The translations under genes and the position numbers were made by a program. The notes beneath the pieces were generated by a model. That model was not told the DNA's origin and ran no database searches. It worked only from the letters and a program-made list of their open reading frames with translations. DNA of 58,636 nucleotides from Armatimonadota bacterium (GTDB lineage: Bacteria; Armatimonadota; Armatimonadia; Armatimonadales; Capsulimonadaceae), in the NCBI GenBank assembly GCA_019239955.1, contig JAFAZD010000110.1, forward strand, positions 1-58,636, in the 5' to 3' direction. Shown piece after piece: positions 1-9,485 of the stretch (positions within the stretch are counted from its first letter, which is position 1; each line of letters begins with the position of its first letter).

Positions 1-1704
1 CCCCAATTCTGGGGGGGCCGGATTGATCGTCAGTTTGTTGTCAGGGGCGATGGTCAGGTCCAGCGTCTTGCCCCGGAAGCGGATGCCCTTGATGGTCAAT
101 CTCCCCCAGCCCGGCGGCAGGTGCGGGTCGGCATACAGGGCGGCGACCCCGTCCCCGGCCAGCCTCGTCCCCTGCGGCGTTTCCCCCGCCTCAGAGACCC
201 GCAGGCCGGCGAAGCCGTAGAGGATGCTCTGCAGGCAGCCGGCCATGCCCGTCAGAAAGTAGACGTTGTTGGTAGTACGCTTCTCCGAGAAGGCGTCCCA
301 CGGGGCGCGCTCAAAGGGACGGTAGGAGTCGCGGAACGCATCCAAGGACGACTGGGCCAGACCGAGGCGAGCGGCGACCACAGCCTCAATGCTGCTGGTC
401 ATCGCCGGGCCTTCCTTGATCGTGTGGGCCGCATAGAAGTCCAGCATCTTCCGCTGCGTCGCCACGTCATAGGTGGCATTCAGCGGGTGCAGGAGCAGCA
501 GCGTGTCGGCCTGCTTGGCGGCGAAGCGGTCGGTGAGCGGCTTGCCGTTCTCGGCGGGGATAGCGCGCGCCTTGTCATAGGGGATGAAGAGGACATGAGC
601 GATGGCGGGCCAGCGCGGGTCGGCGGCCTGCCCGACGAGCCGGGCGGCGCGGGCGGCGGCTTGCAGGTTATAACGCACGACTGCATTGGTGTAGGCGTCA
701 TCGTCCACCGGCCCCGCCGTCTCGTCGGGCGACAGGACGCCTTTGATGTGCCATTTGCCGTCAGTCCCCTTCGTGACCCGGCTCGTCCAATACTGCGCCG
801 TTGCCTGCAAGAGCGGCCAGCCCTCGCGCTTCAAGTAGGCGGCGTCGCCCGTCCAGAGGTAATACTGCCAGGCGGCGAAGGCGACATCGGCGGTGATGTG
901 GCGCTCCTTGGCGAATTCAGGCGGGGCCTCCTCCCTGCCGGTGTCCGCGCTCTCCCAGGGGAACTCCGCGCCCGCAGAGCCGTGCGCCCGCGCGTTCTTC
1001 TTTGCCTGCGCCAGCAGCTTGAACCGATAGTCCACGATGGGCTTGGCATAGTCCGGGTGCTGGACGATGAGCGCGGGCAGCATCCACACATCGGCGTCCC
1101 AGAAGATGTGCCCGCCGTAGGCGTTGGAGGACAGCCCCATCGGCGGGATGGACCAGGTGCTGCCGGGGTAGGTGGAGGAGAGCAGGTAGAACAGGTTCGC
1201 GTGCGTCACCTGCTGCGCCTCCGCGTCGCCGTCAATGACAACGTCTGAGGTCTGCCAGAGGTGGGGCCATTTTAGTGGCTTCCTCATCCCAACTGGATTG
1301 AGTCGCTTGAATTCGTCCCTTCGTTCTGTCGTAATGGCCCCTTGATAGATGTTGAGTGTCTGCTGGATTGCCCCGAGGTCGCTCGGCGGGGAGGCGACGT
1401 TCTGCTCCTCCAACTGGCCGTTGTGATAATCACCCGCCTGCATTAACTGAGACACTGCGCCGTTCCCCAAGCTGAGCCACCCATACTTCCCCGTGCTGCT
1501 GTAAAGGGGGATTGAGGTGTGAGAGCCAGATGACTTCAGCACCCACGGGTCAAAGGTCTTCTGCGAGAGGAAGGCTTGGTTGGCGGCCTGGGCGAGTTGG
1601 ACGGGCGACTGAGCAGACGCGTTGGCGGGCGGCGTGTTGGGGCGATGGCAACCGGTCAGGAGGAGGCCGGCGGCGAGCAGGAGTGATTTGGGGCGGGCGG
1701 TCAT
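1..1704 (-). CDS. Glycoside hydrolase family 65-like lipoprotein (C-terminus runs off the window)
   Basis: Own reverse translation from ATG at 1704: MTARPKSLLLAAGLLLTGCHRP (lipobox LTGC), then GGHIFWDADVWMLPAL, the GH65 'GHIFWD' signature. Open to position 1 in the same frame (568 codons). Confidence 0.8.
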   Translation of the reverse strand, partial: MTARPKSLLLAAGLLLTGCHRPNTPPANASAQSPVQLAQAANQAFLSQKTFDPWVLKSSGSHTSIPLYSSTGKYGWLSLGNGAVSQLMQAGDYHNGQLEEQNVASPPSDLGAIQQTLNIYQGAITTERRDEFKRLNPVGMRKPLKWPHLWQTSDVVIDGDAEAQQVTHANLFYLLSSTYPGSTWSIPPMGLSSNAYGGHIFWDADVWMLPALIVQHPDYAKPIVDYRFKLLAQAKKNARAHGSAGAEFPWESADTGREEAPPEFAKERHITADVAFAAWQYYLWTGDAAYLKREGWPLLQATAQYWTSRVTKGTDGKWHIKGVLSPDETAGPVDDDAYTNAVVRYNLQAAARAARLVGQAADPRWPAIAHVLFIPYDKARAIPAENGKPLTDRFAAKQADTLLLLHPLNATYDVATQRKMLDFYAAHTIKEGPAMTSSIEAVVAARLGLAQSSLDAFRDSYRPFERAPWDAFSEKRTTNNVYFLTGMAGCLQSILYGFAGLRVSEAGETPQGTRLAGDGVAALYADPHLPPGWGRLTIKGIRFRGKTLDLTIAPDNKLTINPAPPELG

Positions 1705-1794
1705 GCGGATAGGTTCGCGGGCAGGGGCGGGGAGTCCTGCACAGCCGTAGGGCGCGAACCTTGTGTTCGCCCCCGGCCCCCAATTCCGGGGGAG

Positions 1795-4182
1795 TCAGAG
1801 GGTGACGACGGCGGCGATGGCGAGCGGATCCCAGGTGAGACGGGCATTTTCGGGTGTGGCGTCGGTCTCTTCAAAGAGCACCAGCTCGTTGTGCTCGCGC
1901 AGCCAGCACTTGGGGACGTAGTAGCGGGTGTGGCCGTTGATGCACCAGTAGCGGCCCAGATTGCGCCCGTTGACGTAGAGGACGCCTTTGCCGAGGCCGT
2001 CCAGATGGGCGATGAGTTCCCGGTCAGACACGGCCAGTTCGTCGGAGGGGAGGGCGAAGGGGGCGCGGAAGAGGCGCATCGGGCGGGGTTCAGTCTCCAT
2101 GGAACCCCAGGCAACCTCCTGCGGGGCGACTTCCCAGCCGGGCTTGGGACGGAAGGCCCAGTTGTTGACGGTCTCGCTGTAGTCCAGAAGGACGGGGCCG
2201 AAGAGTCCCTTTTTGTCTTCCTCCAGGGGGCGGCCCCGGAACTGCCACGCGCCCTTGAGGTGGCCCAGGTTATCGCTGAGGACGGCGACGGCGTTGGGGC
2301 CGGGTTTCAGATGAATGGGCGCGGTCAGCGAGGGGTCGGCGCTGCGCTCCTCGGCCGGGGTGGCGCTGGTGGCGACATACTCTCCGTTGACGAACAGCAG
2401 GGCGCGGTCGGCGAGGGCGGTCAGGGTCAGCGCGGCATCGCGCTCGCGGTCGCTGGAAATGGTTGCGCGGTACCAGGCATAGCCGGCCTTGTCGCCGAGC
2501 AGGACGCGGTTGAGCGGGGCGTACATCCGCGTCCAGTCCGCGTCCTCAAAATCGGGCTGCGCCTCGTCGTCGGCGGGGGCGGACTGCCAGTTTTCCAGCA
2601 CCGGGGCCGGCGGCAGTGCGCCTGCTTCCAGGTTCAGGTTTGTCCAGGCCTGGTCGGAATATCTCCACACGTCGGTCGTGTCCGGGGAGAGTTCCAGCGT
2701 GATCACGCCGTTCTCCTCCCGCAATAGATATGGGCCGAGGTAGATCGTGCTGTCACTGGCAAACCAGGTGACGGCCATCTGCGCCTCGGTGAGCGTCAGG
2801 AAGGTTTGCGTCTTTCCATCGGGGGCGGTGGTGCGGCGGACATGAACGGGTTCGCCGGGGGTAGCGGCCCACTTGGGATCGTTGTCCGGGTCATAGGCGA
2901 CGACGATGGTTTCGCCAGGTGTCTTGATAACGCGGGTGATGATCGGCGCATAGAAGTCTATCGTCGTGCCGCCGATGGTCCAATCCCGCAGGACGGGGCG
3001 GACGCCGTTGGCGGGGACGCGGACGCGGTGCGGCAGGCCGTCGCCGAGCTGCGACAGGTCCGCCTCCACCGGGTCGTCCGACCCGTTTTCCAGGAACCAC
3101 AACTTGCCCTGCGCCGTCTCGCGCCGGTGCAGCAGGACGCCCTCCGCCAGCGTTTGAAGGTGCAGGGCGGGATCGTAGACGGGGGCGTTGAGCAGGATGT
3201 CCTGGAACGTCTGAGCGAACAGCGCGACGGCGCGGGTGCGGTGGTATTTTTCGCCGAGTCCGCCCGTTTCCGTGAGCGGAGCCGTGTCGTAATAAGAGGT
3301 CGTCTGGTCGTGCATGGTGGTGTAGGCGAAGTTGGTGCCGCCATGCCACATGTAGTAGTCGTAGCCCGCCCCGCCCATCGCCAGAATGCGCCACGTCTCG
3401 CGCTCGGTGAACGCGGGGTCAAAGGGGTCGCCGCCGCCCCAGGCGGGGGCGGAGTTGTAGGGCTTGTCCCAGACGTTGTACCAGCCCGGCCAGAACTCGG
3501 TGCAGTGCAGGGGCTTGTCCGGCTGGCGTCGCCGGTAATCGGCAAACCGGTCCGCCGGCTTGTGCGCGTTGACGCACTCAATCGCGCCGGGAATCTGCCC
3601 CTCGCAGGTGATGAGCGGCACGTCAATCCCGTTGCGGCGGGCGATGCCGATCAGGGCGTCCATGTATAACTCTTGGGGCCGCCCCTGATTGCCGCCCAGA
3701 TTCAGCTCGTTCTCGATCTGGCACAGGATGATCCTGCCGCCTCGCGTGATCTGGCGGGGCGCGAAGATCGGGAGCAGTCGGTTCCAGTAATTCTCCACGT
3801 ACCGCAAGTAGATCGGGTTGAAGGTGCGGGTCTGCAAGCCTTTTTTCGTGTAGAGCCAGGCCGGGAAGCCGCCGCCGTCCCACTCAGCGCAGATGTAGGG
3901 GCCGGGGCGGACGACGATGAACAGGCCGGCGTCGGCGATCAGGTCTAGAAAGTGGGCGACGTCGGCGCTGCCGTCAAAGACGAAGTTCCCCTCCTCCGGC
4001 TCGTGGACGTTCCAGAAGAAGTAAAGCTGCAGGGTATTGAGGCCGGCGGCTTTGGCCTTGGTGATGCGGTCCTGCCACAACTCGCGCGGGATGCGGGGAT
4101 AATGGATCGCGCCGCTGGTCAGGAAAGTGCGCTCGCCGTGAATGACGAAGGATTGGGCGTCGTAGGTGATTGGTCCAGGCAA
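1795..4182 (-). CDS. Beta-galactosidase, glycoside hydrolase family 35
   Basis: ITYDAQSFVIHGERTFLTSGAIHYPRIPRELW...WNVHEPEEG...RPGPYICAEWDGGGFPAWL is typical GH35. Track ORF starts at 4230, but a TTG at 4182 preceded by GGAG is a more likely start. Confidence 0.88.
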   Translation of the reverse strand: MPGPITYDAQSFVIHGERTFLTSGAIHYPRIPRELWQDRITKAKAAGLNTLQLYFFWNVHEPEEGNFVFDGSADVAHFLDLIADAGLFIVVRPGPYICAEWDGGGFPAWLYTKKGLQTRTFNPIYLRYVENYWNRLLPIFAPRQITRGGRIILCQIENELNLGGNQGRPQELYMDALIGIARRNGIDVPLITCEGQIPGAIECVNAHKPADRFADYRRRQPDKPLHCTEFWPGWYNVWDKPYNSAPAWGGGDPFDPAFTERETWRILAMGGAGYDYYMWHGGTNFAYTTMHDQTTSYYDTAPLTETGGLGEKYHRTRAVALFAQTFQDILLNAPVYDPALHLQTLAEGVLLHRRETAQGKLWFLENGSDDPVEADLSQLGDGLPHRVRVPANGVRPVLRDWTIGGTTIDFYAPIITRVIKTPGETIVVAYDPDNDPKWAATPGEPVHVRRTTAPDGKTQTFLTLTEAQMAVTWFASDSTIYLGPYLLREENGVITLELSPDTTDVWRYSDQAWTNLNLEAGALPPAPVLENWQSAPADDEAQPDFEDADWTRMYAPLNRVLLGDKAGYAWYRATISSDRERDAALTLTALADRALLFVNGEYVATSATPAEERSADPSLTAPIHLKPGPNAVAVLSDNLGHLKGAWQFRGRPLEEDKKGLFGPVLLDYSETVNNWAFRPKPGWEVAPQEVAWGSMETEPRPMRLFRAPFALPSDELAVSDRELIAHLDGLGKGVLYVNGRNLGRYWCINGHTRYYVPKCWLREHNELVLFEETDATPENARLTWDPLAIAAVVTL

Positions 4183-4251
4183 AGGCGATCTCCAGAGAGG
4201 CCCCCCAGCCCACCCCAATAAAGCCCTCAATTCTGGGGGAGCCGGAGGAAA

Positions 4252-5151
4252 TCAACGTGAGGCGGCGGCCAGTTTGGGCACGGGGAAGTAGCCGTCGGCC
4301 CGCAAGGCTTCGGTGACGCGCAGGGACGATGGGGAGCGGTTCAGGGTGTAGAAGTGAATGCCGGGGACGCCGTGTTCCAGCAGGTCGCGGCACTGGCGGT
4401 GGGCGTACTGGACGCCCCGGTCGACGATGTCATCGCCCGTGCCCAGGAAGTCCAGCAGGGACTGCGGGACGCCGGTGCCGGAGCGCTGGCAGATGCCGTC
4501 CGGGGCCAGTTGAGCCAGGGATGTAACGGGCAGGATGCCGGCGACCAGCGGCAGGGTGACGCCCATCCGCGCGGCCTTGTCCCGGAACCGGTAGAACGTG
4601 TCGTTGTCGAAAAAGATCTGGGAGACGGCGAAGTCCGCGCCGCTGTCCTGCTTGAGCCTCAGCACCTCGATGTCGCGCTCCGGCGACTCGGCCTCCGGGT
4701 GCGTCTCCGGGTAGAACGAGCAGCCGAGATGGAAGTCGAAATGGTCCTTGATGAAGGCGATCAGGTCGCTGGCATACGCAAAGCCGCACTCGTGGGCGAC
4801 GAACTTTGTCTGGCCCTTCGGCGGGTCGCCGCGCAGGGCCATGATGTATTTGATGCCGGCGGCCTGCAAGGAGGACAGTATCTCGGTCAGCTCATCGCGG
4901 GAGTGGCCGACGCAGGTGAGGTGGGCCATCGCCTCGATGCCCAGCTCGTCCTGAATGCGGCTGACCAAATCCACGGTCTTCCGGCGCGTGGAGCCGCCCG
5001 CGCCGTAGGTGACGGTGACGTAGTCGGGGTTGCGCCGGGCGATGTTGCCCAGCGTCTGATAGAGCGTGCTCCAGCCGTCGGGGTTCTTGGGCGGGAAGAA
5101 CTCGAACGACAGGGTCGGCGTTCCATTATGCAGTTTATCGAGGAAGGACAT
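4252..5151 (-). CDS. metF: Methylenetetrahydrofolate reductase
   Basis: MSFLDKLHNGTPTLSFEFFPPKNPDG...VTYGAGGSTR...LTCVGHSRDEL...ALRGDPPKG. Start taken as MSFLDKL rather than the longer track ORF. Confidence 0.92.
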   Translation of the reverse strand: MSFLDKLHNGTPTLSFEFFPPKNPDGWSTLYQTLGNIARRNPDYVTVTYGAGGSTRRKTVDLVSRIQDELGIEAMAHLTCVGHSRDELTEILSSLQAAGIKYIMALRGDPPKGQTKFVAHECGFAYASDLIAFIKDHFDFHLGCSFYPETHPEAESPERDIEVLRLKQDSGADFAVSQIFFDNDTFYRFRDKAARMGVTLPLVAGILPVTSLAQLAPDGICQRSGTGVPQSLLDFLGTGDDIVDRGVQYAHRQCRDLLEHGVPGIHFYTLNRSPSSLRVTEALRADGYFPVPKLAAASR

Positions 5152-5251
5152 GAGGCCCCCACCCCGGCCTGCGGCCACCCCTTCCCCATCGGAATGGGAG
5201 AGGGGCCAATGCCTGAGGCGGGTTCGTTTTAACCATTTCGTGCTGGCTTCA

Positions 5252-5818
5252 TTATAACCCAAGAATCGCGCGCTCGACGCGCTCGCAGAGGACATGGAGC
5301 AAAAACTGGTGACATTCCTGGACTCGCATGGAGGAAGGGTTGTCGCTGCGGACGATGATCTCCCAATCGGCCAGCCCTTTGGCCCGGCCGCCGGTCTTGC
5401 CGGAGAAGACGGCGGTGACCAGGCCGCGATCCCGGCCCGCGCGCAGGGCGCGGACGACGTTCTCGGAGTTGCCGCTGGTGGTGAAGGCGATCAGCACATC
5501 GCCCGGCTGTCCCAGCGACTGCACCTGGCGGGCGAACACGTCGTCAAAGCCGTAGTCGTTGGCAATGCAGGTCAGCGCCGTCCCGTCAATGGACAGGCAG
5601 AGGCCGGGCAGGGACTGCCGCTCGCGGTAGAAGCGCCCGGTGAACTCCTCAGCCAGATGGGCCGCCTCCGCCGCCGAGCCGCCGTTGCCGCAGGTGAGCA
5701 GCTTGCCGCCGCTCCCGAAGCAGTGCAGCACGGCGTCGGCCAGCGCGTTCAGTGTCGCCTCGTGCGCCAGCAGGCCATCTAGGTCGCGCTTAAGTTCAGC
5801 GATGTGTTCCGCAAGCAT
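5252..5818 (-). CDS. gmhA: SIS-domain phosphoheptose isomerase (D-sedoheptulose 7-phosphate isomerase family)
   Basis: LLTCGNGGSAAEAAHLAEEFTGRFYRERQSLPGLCLS...ANDYGFDDVFARQV...TSGNSENVVRA. Confidence 0.85.
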   Translation of the reverse strand: MLAEHIAELKRDLDGLLAHEATLNALADAVLHCFGSGGKLLTCGNGGSAAEAAHLAEEFTGRFYRERQSLPGLCLSIDGTALTCIANDYGFDDVFARQVQSLGQPGDVLIAFTTSGNSENVVRALRAGRDRGLVTAVFSGKTGGRAKGLADWEIIVRSDNPSSMRVQECHQFLLHVLCERVERAILGL

Positions 5819-5842
5819 GGGTCAGGATACCGAGGAAGACAG

Positions 5843-5961
5843 CGAATGAATTCGCCGCTAGGTGGCGCTTCGCGCCGAATGTCCGCCTACGCGGACAGGA
5901 AAGCGTCTCCGCGCAGGCGGAGACTCGGCCGAAGGCCCGGAGCGGCGAATTCATTCGCTGA
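5843..5961. repeat. Family B hairpin element, copy 1
   Basis: AGCGAATGAATTCGCCGCT ... GTCCGCctacGCGGAC ... TCTCCGCgcagGCGGAGA ... AGCGGCGAATTCATTCGCT: inverted termini around two internal hairpins. Related copies at 44290 and 45540. Confidence 0.85.
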
Positions 5962-5980
5962 CGCCTTCGCGCCATGTTCA

Positions 5981-7270
5981 TTACGTGGTCTCCGCCAGCG
6001 CCTCGGCCAGCAGCGTGACGGGGTGGGCGAGGCGAATGTCCAGGCCGTGCGCCTTGACGCCGGATTCGATCCAGGCGAGGCAGCCGGGGTTGGCGGCGGC
6101 GACGATGCTCGCGCCGGTGTCCAAGATATGGTCCAGCTTGCGGGACTGCAATCTTTGGGCCATGTCCGGCTCGGTGAAGTTGTAGATGCCCGCCGAGCCG
6201 CAGCAGATTTCGCTTTCGGGCAGGGGAACCAATGTAACGCCGGGGATCTTTGCCAGCAGGGCGCGGGGCTGGTCCCGGATTCCCTGGCCATGAGCGAGAT
6301 GGCAGGCGTCATGGTAGGCGACGGACACGGGCTGATCGGAAAGGGGCCGGAGGGAGGCGGTCCAGCCGAGGTCGTCCAGGAACTCGCTGACGTCGCGGAC
6401 TTTGGCGGCGAAGGCGGCGGCGCGGGCGGCGTAGGCGGGGTCGTCGGCCAGCAGGTGGCCGTACTCTTTGAGGGTACTCCCGCAGCCGGCGGAGTTGGTG
6501 ACGATGGCGTCCAGGCCGTCAAAGGGCGTGAAGGCGTCAACAAGGGCGCGGGCCATGTCGTCGGCGTCTCGGACGAAGCCGTTGTGCCGGTGCAGCGCGC
6601 CGCAGCAGCCCTGACGGCGGTTGGTGAGCACTTCGCAGCCGTTGGCGGCGAGGACGCGGGCCGTGTCGGCGTTGATGTCGCCGTAGAGGACGCGCATGAC
6701 GCAGCCGGTGAGCATCCCGACGCGCGCGCGTTTCGGGCTGACGGCGGGGGTGAAGGCCGGAAGAGGCTGCCCTGCGGCGGCCCCCACCCGGCTCGCCGAG
6801 GCTCGCCACCCTCCCCCGCTTCGCAGGAGAGGGTTATTTCCCGCCAGGGCGTTGGCGACGGGGGCGGGGATCGCGCCGCCGGTGAGGGCGTCGGCCATCT
6901 TCAGGGTCATCGCCAGGCGGCGGGGGCGTGCGAGCGTATCTAAAAAGGCACGGCGGGACTGGTCCGTGACGACGGGGCGCGCCCGGTCGGCGTTGAGGCG
7001 GGCGCGCGCGACTTCCAATATGCTGCTGTAGGGGACGCCGGAGGGGCAGGCGGTCTCGCAGGCGCGGCAGCCCAGGCAGAGGTCCAGGTGCCGGACCACG
7101 TCGGGATCGGACGGGGAGAGGCGGCCTTCATGGAGGCCGCGCATCAGGACGATGCGGCCGCGCGGGCTGTCGGCCTCGCTGCCGGTCTCCAGATAGGTGG
7201 GACAGGCGCTCAGGCACAGGCCGCAGTGAACGCAGGTCATCAGGTCTTGCTCGTGCTGGCGATCGTTCAT
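5981..7270 (-). CDS. glcF: Glycolate oxidase iron-sulfur subunit-like protein (GlcF family)
   Basis: CVHCGLCLSACPTYLETGSEADSPRGRI...CLGCRACETACPSGV; C-terminal CCGSAGIYN, YHDACHLAHGQGI. Start MNDRQHEQD at 7270. Confidence 0.85.
   Translation of the reverse strand: MNDRQHEQDLMTCVHCGLCLSACPTYLETGSEADSPRGRIVLMRGLHEGRLSPSDPDVVRHLDLCLGCRACETACPSGVPYSSILEVARARLNADRARPVVTDQSRRAFLDTLARPRRLAMTLKMADALTGGAIPAPVANALAGNNPLLRSGGGWRASASRVGAAAGQPLPAFTPAVSPKRARVGMLTGCVMRVLYGDINADTARVLAANGCEVLTNRRQGCCGALHRHNGFVRDADDMARALVDAFTPFDGLDAIVTNSAGCGSTLKEYGHLLADDPAYAARAAAFAAKVRDVSEFLDDLGWTASLRPLSDQPVSVAYHDACHLAHGQGIRDQPRALLAKIPGVTLVPLPESEICCGSAGIYNFTEPDMAQRLQSRKLDHILDTGASIVAAANPGCLAWIESGVKAHGLDIRLAHPVTLLAEALAETT
6770..6840. 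repeat. Family C GC-rich palindromic repeat inside the glcF-like CDS
   Basis: Reverse strand CCCTCTCCTGCGAAGCGGGGGAGGGTGGCGAGCCTCGGCGAGCCGGGTGGGGG matches the repeat at 7370-7418; read in frame as NNPLLRSGGGWRASASRVGAA. Confidence 0.7.
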
Positions 7271-7291
7271 AAGATACCAACTGTCCGGCCA

Positions 7292-7418
7292 AAGAACCCC
7301 TCCGGCTCGCCCCAGGCTCGCCACCTCCCCGAAACGGGAAGGATGGAGAGGCATTTGCCACTGTTCCCCTCCCGCTCCGGGAGGGGTGGCGAGGCTTGCC
7401 GAGCCGGGGTGGGTTCTT
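7292..7418. repeat. Family C palindromic element with long inverted termini, between the glcE-like and glcF-like genes
   Basis: aagaacccctccggctcgccccaggctcgccacctcccc ... ggaggggtggcgaggcttgccgagccggggtgggttctt are imperfect inverted repeats. Confidence 0.75.
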
Positions 7419-7436
7419 CGGCTGGGGTGGGTTTCC

Positions 7437-8654
7437 TCACAGCCTCCCGACAAATCTTCCGGGGTTCCACATCCGGCGCGGGTCCAACTTCTCCTTCAGG
7501 CGGGCCATCAGGTCGAAGTCGGGCAGCAGGGGCGACCAGATGGGGATGTCCAGCGCGCGCAGCGCGTCCGGCATCCGCTCGATGATGCAGCTGCCGCCGA
7601 CACGCAGCGCCTTGTCCTGGAAGTCGGCGGCGAAGGCGGCCCAGTCGGCGTTTTCGCCGGGGAAGAAGTGGGCCCGGAGCATCCCCAGGGCGGCGTCGGC
7701 GGCGACGGAGGCGGCGAGGCCGGCGCGGCGGGCGGTCCACTCCATCATCCGGGCGAACGCGCCGACCTGCGAGGAGAGGATGTGGAACGAGGCCGTCATG
7801 GGCGCGTCGGCCAGGGCGAAGTCGCGCAGGCGGGCGCGGGCGGCGGCGGCCCCATCGGTCTCCAGCGCAGGCGCGCCCAGCGTCTCAAGCTGCCAGGCGA
7901 CCGCCTCAGTGGAACCGTCAAAGCCGAGGACGAGATACTGCGCGTCCTCGGCATCGGACAAGATGGCATGGGCCGCCGAGGGGTTGAGAAGGAACAGGAA
8001 GCTTGGCTCCAGTTCCGAGGCCAACAGGCGGTCCAGCGCGTCCTCGCTGTTGCGCCCGGCGGGCAGGGGCAGAGCGGCGGTGGCCGAGGCCTCCGGGAGC
8101 GGGGCGACCTTGAACGTCGCGTCCACAATCAGGCCGAGCGTCCCCCAGGAGCCGCAGTAGAGCTTGGGCAGGTCGTAGCCGGAGACGTTCTTGACGACCC
8201 GGCCGCCGCCCTTCACCAGTTCCCCGGCGTGATTGACGACGGTGACGCCGATCAGCGAGTCGCGGACGGAGCCGCAGGCGAGGCGGCGCAGGCTGTCGGC
8301 GCGGGCGGCGACGAGGCCGCCGACCGTCTGCCGCTCCGGGGCGGCGACATCCAGCGGCAGCCACTGGCCGCGCTCGGCCAGCGTCGCCTGCAGCCGCGCC
8401 ACGGTGACGCCCGCCTGGGCGGTGACGGTCAGGTCGGCGGGGTGGTAGTCGGTGACGGCGTCGAGATTTTCGGTGGAGACGGCAAGGTCGTACCGCTCCG
8501 GCGGGTAGCCGACGTGCTGGCGCGTCCCCCCGCCCCACGGGACGATGCTTCGCCCCTGCGCCCCGCGCACGACCTCCTGCGCCTCGGCCACCGTGGACGG
8601 GGCGGCGATGTCCGCCGGTGTTTGGCCGAGCACGGCGAAGCGGGAGGCGTTCAT
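7437..8654 (-). CDS. glcE: FAD-binding oxidase subunit, GlcE-like
   Basis: IVPWGGGTRQHVGYPPERYDLAVSTENLDAVTDYHPADLTVTAQAGVTVARLQATLAERGQWLPLD; immediately upstream of the glcF-like gene. Start MNASRFAVLG. Confidence 0.8.
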   Translation of the reverse strand: MNASRFAVLGQTPADIAAPSTVAEAQEVVRGAQGRSIVPWGGGTRQHVGYPPERYDLAVSTENLDAVTDYHPADLTVTAQAGVTVARLQATLAERGQWLPLDVAAPERQTVGGLVAARADSLRRLACGSVRDSLIGVTVVNHAGELVKGGGRVVKNVSGYDLPKLYCGSWGTLGLIVDATFKVAPLPEASATAALPLPAGRNSEDALDRLLASELEPSFLFLLNPSAAHAILSDAEDAQYLVLGFDGSTEAVAWQLETLGAPALETDGAAAARARLRDFALADAPMTASFHILSSQVGAFARMMEWTARRAGLAASVAADAALGMLRAHFFPGENADWAAFAADFQDKALRVGGSCIIERMPDALRALDIPIWSPLLPDFDLMARLKEKLDPRRMWNPGRFVGRL

Positions 8655-8711
8655 GGGGCTATTGTACCTCAGAACCCCGCAGAGATTCCCGCGCGGGGCG
8701 GGCCGGGTACA

Positions 8712-9395
8712 ATGACTGCCATGCGACGAGTCTGGGCCATCGCCGACACCCACCTGTCGTTCGCCCGGCCCAAGCCCATGGATGTGTTCGGGGAGCACTG
8801 GCGCGACCACCCTGCGCGGATCGAGGCCGCATGCCGGGCGGTGATTGCGCCGGAGGACCTGCTGCTAATGCCGGGCGACCTGTCCTGGGCCCTGCGGCGC
8901 GCCGAGGCCGAACCCGACCTGGCATGGCTGGCGGCGCTGCCGGGAATCAAGGTGCTGGCCAAGGGCAACCACGACTACTGGTGGGACTCGGACCGGCCAT
9001 TGAATTCCCCCGGCCTGCACGACACGCCGTTCGTGTCGGACGATGGCTGGGTCGGGGTGGCCGGGACGCGCGGCTGGTACGCGCCGTCCGGGGAGATGGC
9101 GGCTGCGGAGCGGGCGCAGTGCGAGAAGATCATCGCGCGCGAGATCGGCCGACTGGAGCGGCGTCTGGAGGCGATCCGGGACTGCCCGCACAAGTTCGCG
9201 CTGATCCACTACCCCCCATTGGAGGCATTCGCGCCGCTCCTGAAGGCGCACGGCGTCGGGACGGTGCTGTACGGGCACCTGCACCTGGACGGCGGCGAAA
9301 GCCCCCTGCCGGAGCGGTGGCACGGCCTGCGCGCGCTGTGCGTCGCCTGTGACCGCCTGCTCTTCCGGCCCCGCCTGGTGGCGACATTGGGATGA
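8712..9395 (+). CDS. Metallophosphoesterase
   Basis: IADTHLSF...LLLMPGDLSWAL...KVLAKGNHDYWW...HYPPLEAF...LYGHLHLDGG: calcineurin-like phosphoesterase motifs. Confidence 0.85.
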   Translation: MTAMRRVWAIADTHLSFARPKPMDVFGEHWRDHPARIEAACRAVIAPEDLLLMPGDLSWALRRAEAEPDLAWLAALPGIKVLAKGNHDYWWDSDRPLNSPGLHDTPFVSDDGWVGVAGTRGWYAPSGEMAAAERAQCEKIIAREIGRLERRLEAIRDCPHKFALIHYPPLEAFAPLLKAHGVGTVLYGHLHLDGGESPLPERWHGLRALCVACDRLLFRPRLVATLG

Positions 9396-9485
9396 CCCTC
9401 GGTGCGCCGCTTTTCGCAGGAAGCCGGCAATTATGCTATACTATCAGTAGAATTTGCCGCTTCTCCCCACCGGAGGTTTTTCATC

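Noticed and set aside
121-1248. Plus-strand ORF of 375 aa at the window start
   Set aside because: The minus strand carries a clear GH65 protein with GHIFWD; this ORF is its shadow.
2806-3669. Plus-strand ORF of 287 aa within the GH35 locus
   Set aside because: Antisense to GH35; no motifs or RBS.
5840-5965. CRISPR-like array at the repeated GCGAATGAATTC / GTCCGC motifs
   Set aside because: No regular repeat-spacer periodicity and no cas genes; it is an inverted-repeat element.
7386-8711. N-terminal part of plus ORF 7386-9395
   Set aside because: Only the last 228 codons (from 8712) look like a phosphoesterase; the upstream part is antisense to the glcE-like gene.
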